Translations under genes and position numbers: made by a program
Shown: positions 9,701 to 12,700 of the stretch, piece by piece
Layout of the letters: each line of letters opens with the position of its first letter
Position numbering within the stretch: position 1 is the first letter of the stretch
NCBI GenBank assembly: GCA_026770585.1
Contig: MU647168.1
Location: forward strand, 128,730-144,429
From: Baffinella frigidus
Taxonomy: Eukaryota; Cryptophyceae; Cryptomonadales; Baffinellaceae
DNA: 15,700 nt
Direction: 5' to 3'
The notes under the pieces: generated by a model
What the model was told of the DNA's origin: nothing
Seen by the model: only the letters and a program-made list of their open reading frames with translations
Databases searched by the model: none

Positions 9701-12700
9701 CCCACCCAACCGAACGATTAGTGCTTGGTCACTACACCCTGGCACGCACGTTGGCCAGTTTGTCTGCACCCCGCCAAATGGTGAGTGCTCAGTGCTTTAT
9801 CTCAGCTCTGTAAGCCCACGCTCTCACACTCTGTCCGCCCACCCCCTCAGACTCTGTCAGCCCACCCCCAGCCTCTCAGACTCTGTCAGCCCACCCCCAG
9901 CCTCTCAGACTCTGTCAGCCCACCCTCTCAGAAAATCGACGTTTGTCTGCCGCCCCACCCAACCATTAATGTTGCACAGAACCATCCAGTTCTCTCAACC
10001 CTAGGGTTTAGGGTTAAACCCTTAAACCCTAGAGTTTAGGGTTAAACCCTCCCTAGGGTTTAACCCTAGGGTTTAGGGTTAAACCCTAGGGTTTAAGTTC
10101 AAACCCTTGAACCCTAGGGTCTAGGGTCAAACCCTAGGGTTTAGTATTAAACCCTACGGTTTAGGGTCAAACCCTACGGTTTAGGGTTAAACCCTAGGGT
10201 CTAGGGTCAAACCCTAGGGTTTAGTTAAACCCTAGGGTTTAGGGTTAAACCCTAGGTTTTCGGTTTTCGGTTTTGGGGTTTTGGGTTTCGGGTTTCGGGT
10301 TTCGTGCAGGGAGGGTGCACCTTTTCGAGGTGGGGGAAGAAGTCGTAGATGCCCTCGTCAGGGTAAGCATTTCGGGGTTCGGGGTTCGGGTTGTGGATGG
10401 GGGCGGTTTAAGGTTGCGGACGGTTTTTGGTGTCTGGTTTCTGGTTTCTGGTTTCTGGTGTCTGGTTTCTGGTGTAGTGCCTAAACCCTAAGGGTAGGGC
10501 ACCTTGCCGAGCTGGGAGAAGAAGTTAATAGGGCAACGGCCTGGAAATGGGGTAGTTAGGCCTACGGCATTGCCTAGGACCTCCTACCGTAGGCCGAGAC
10601 TTTTTGGTCCTAGGATCCCTCGGCCTACGGTAGGAGGTCCTAGGCAATGCCGTATGCCTAACTACCCCATTTTCAGGCCGTTAGCCTATGAAAGTCGTAG
10701 ATGCCCTCATGCAGGGTTGCGGATGGGAGTCGTCAACGTTGTAGGCTTTATGGTTTACTGTTCATGTCAAGGGGTGGGGGGACTGCGTCTGTGAAAACCC
10801 TAATCCCCAAAGCCTGAAGTTGGGTACAGTGGACCTACCCTAACACATCCCCGTCGGGGCCGGACTAATTGAGTATGTGTGGAGGGTAGGTATGCGTTAT
10901 GGTGTCCACCCTTCAGGCATACTTCCTTGCAGGGGGAAATCGGGGGCCGGCCGAAGGAGTATGTGTGGAGGGTAAGTATGTGTTACGGTAGCCTGTGTTA
11001 GGGTAGGTGGACTGTACCTGTTCAAGCTGGGAAAACAAGTCGCAGATGCCCTCGCGCACCTCTCTCATCCCCCCACCCTTAATCCTTAACCCCCAAACCC
11101 CGAGCCCTGAACCAGACACCCTGACCCCTGAACCAGAAGCACCACCAGGGTTTCGGTTTTCGGTTTTCGGGTTTCGGGTTTCGGGTTTCGGGTTTCGTGC
11201 AGAGAGGGCACCTTTTCAAGCTGGGAAAAGAAGTCGTAGATGCCCTCGTGCAGCCGCCCCTTCCTGATCGGGTACCCCATGATGTCCTGCGTGGCATTCG
11301 GTAGCGGTTTAGATGCAGCGTTCGTTTCCGCTCTGAAGCGCCCGATTCCCGACCCCGGGCTTTCCCAGATCCCAGATCGCCGAGGCTCCAATAACCCCTC
11401 ACGGTTTGGGGTTTGGGGTCTGGGGTTCCGGGTGTGCCGCCCCTTCCTGATCGGGTATCCCATGATGTCCTGCGAGCAAGGGTTTCGGGTTTACGGATTC
11501 AGGGTCGAGGTACCGATGATGTACACGAGAGCTACGGTGATGGTGAACCACACGAGGCTATCCATGCGAACATAATAAAAGGACATCTTAACATTTGTGG
11601 GGAAATGATCACGTTTCCGTACGGATGTCCGTGCGGAAACGTGATCAAATGCCGACTTTTGGCGTGTTTCCTGGGCAATAATCCAATAGTTAACTTATGA
11701 ATCTGTTCGCATGGATAGCCTCGTGTGGAACGGGATGATCAGCGGGAAAATCTATTCCGGGGGGGGGGGGGGTTCAGGTTGCTCGCTCTGTCGCAGGTTG
11801 TTTGGGCTCGCCAATCTGGCGAGCCCGGGCTCGTGTTCGCTCCAAAGTTGACGGATTTGTACCACACACCCAGCATGTCAACTTAAGAAAAGAAGTCGTA
11901 GATGCCCTCGTGCAGCCGCCCCTTCCTGATCGGGTACCCCATAATATCCTGCGAAACGTCGATAGCTGGTTAGATGCTAGCTCTGTCTCCGACTATGCGG
12001 GATCAAACACCAAACACTCAACACCAAACACCAAACCAGAAACCCAAAACCATGCCCCTGAACCACCCTAACCCTTTATGGTGTTTTGGGGTCTTTCGGG
12101 GTTTGGGGTTTGGGGTTTGGGGTTTGGAGTTTGGAGTTTGGAGTTTGGTGTTTCGGATTCCGGGTTCCGGGAGTGCCGCCCCTTCCTGATCGGGTGTCCC
12201 ACGATGTCCTGCCGGGCATTCGATAGCGGTTTAGATTTCGGGTTCGTTTCCGCCCTGAAGCGCCCGATTCCCGACCCCTCTGCAAGGGCTTGCCCAGGTC
12301 GCTGAGGCTCCAATAACCCCTCACGGTTTGGGGTCTGGGGTTCCGGGTTTGTTGCCTCTTCCTGATCGTGTACCCCATCATGTCCTGCCAGGCATTTGGA
12401 TGCGGTTTAGGGGGTGGTGTTTGGGGTTGAGGGATTAGGGTTCGACGGTTTTGGGCTTCAGGCTTCGGGCTTCGGGTTTCGGGGTCGGGTTTCAAGATTT
12501 CTGCTGTCTGCTTTCTACTTTTTGTTTACGGGCATCGCACCTTGAGCTGGGTCATGGCAATGCTGAGCCGGGTTTCAGGTACCGGGTTTCGGGTACCGAG
12601 TTTCGGGTATCTCACCTTGAGCTGCAACATGGCGATGATGAGCCCGCCGGCGGACGTGACGCCCGAGATGACAGCGCCCCAAACCCTGAACCCTAAACCC

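Noticed and set aside
9573-10004. 143-codon open frame on plus
   Set aside because: Produced by the CTCTGTCAGCCCACCC tandem array; low complexity and no initiation context.
11758-11772. Poly-G tract as a regulatory switch
   Set aside because: It lies in an intron with no gene start near it, and its length is uncertain in sequencing.
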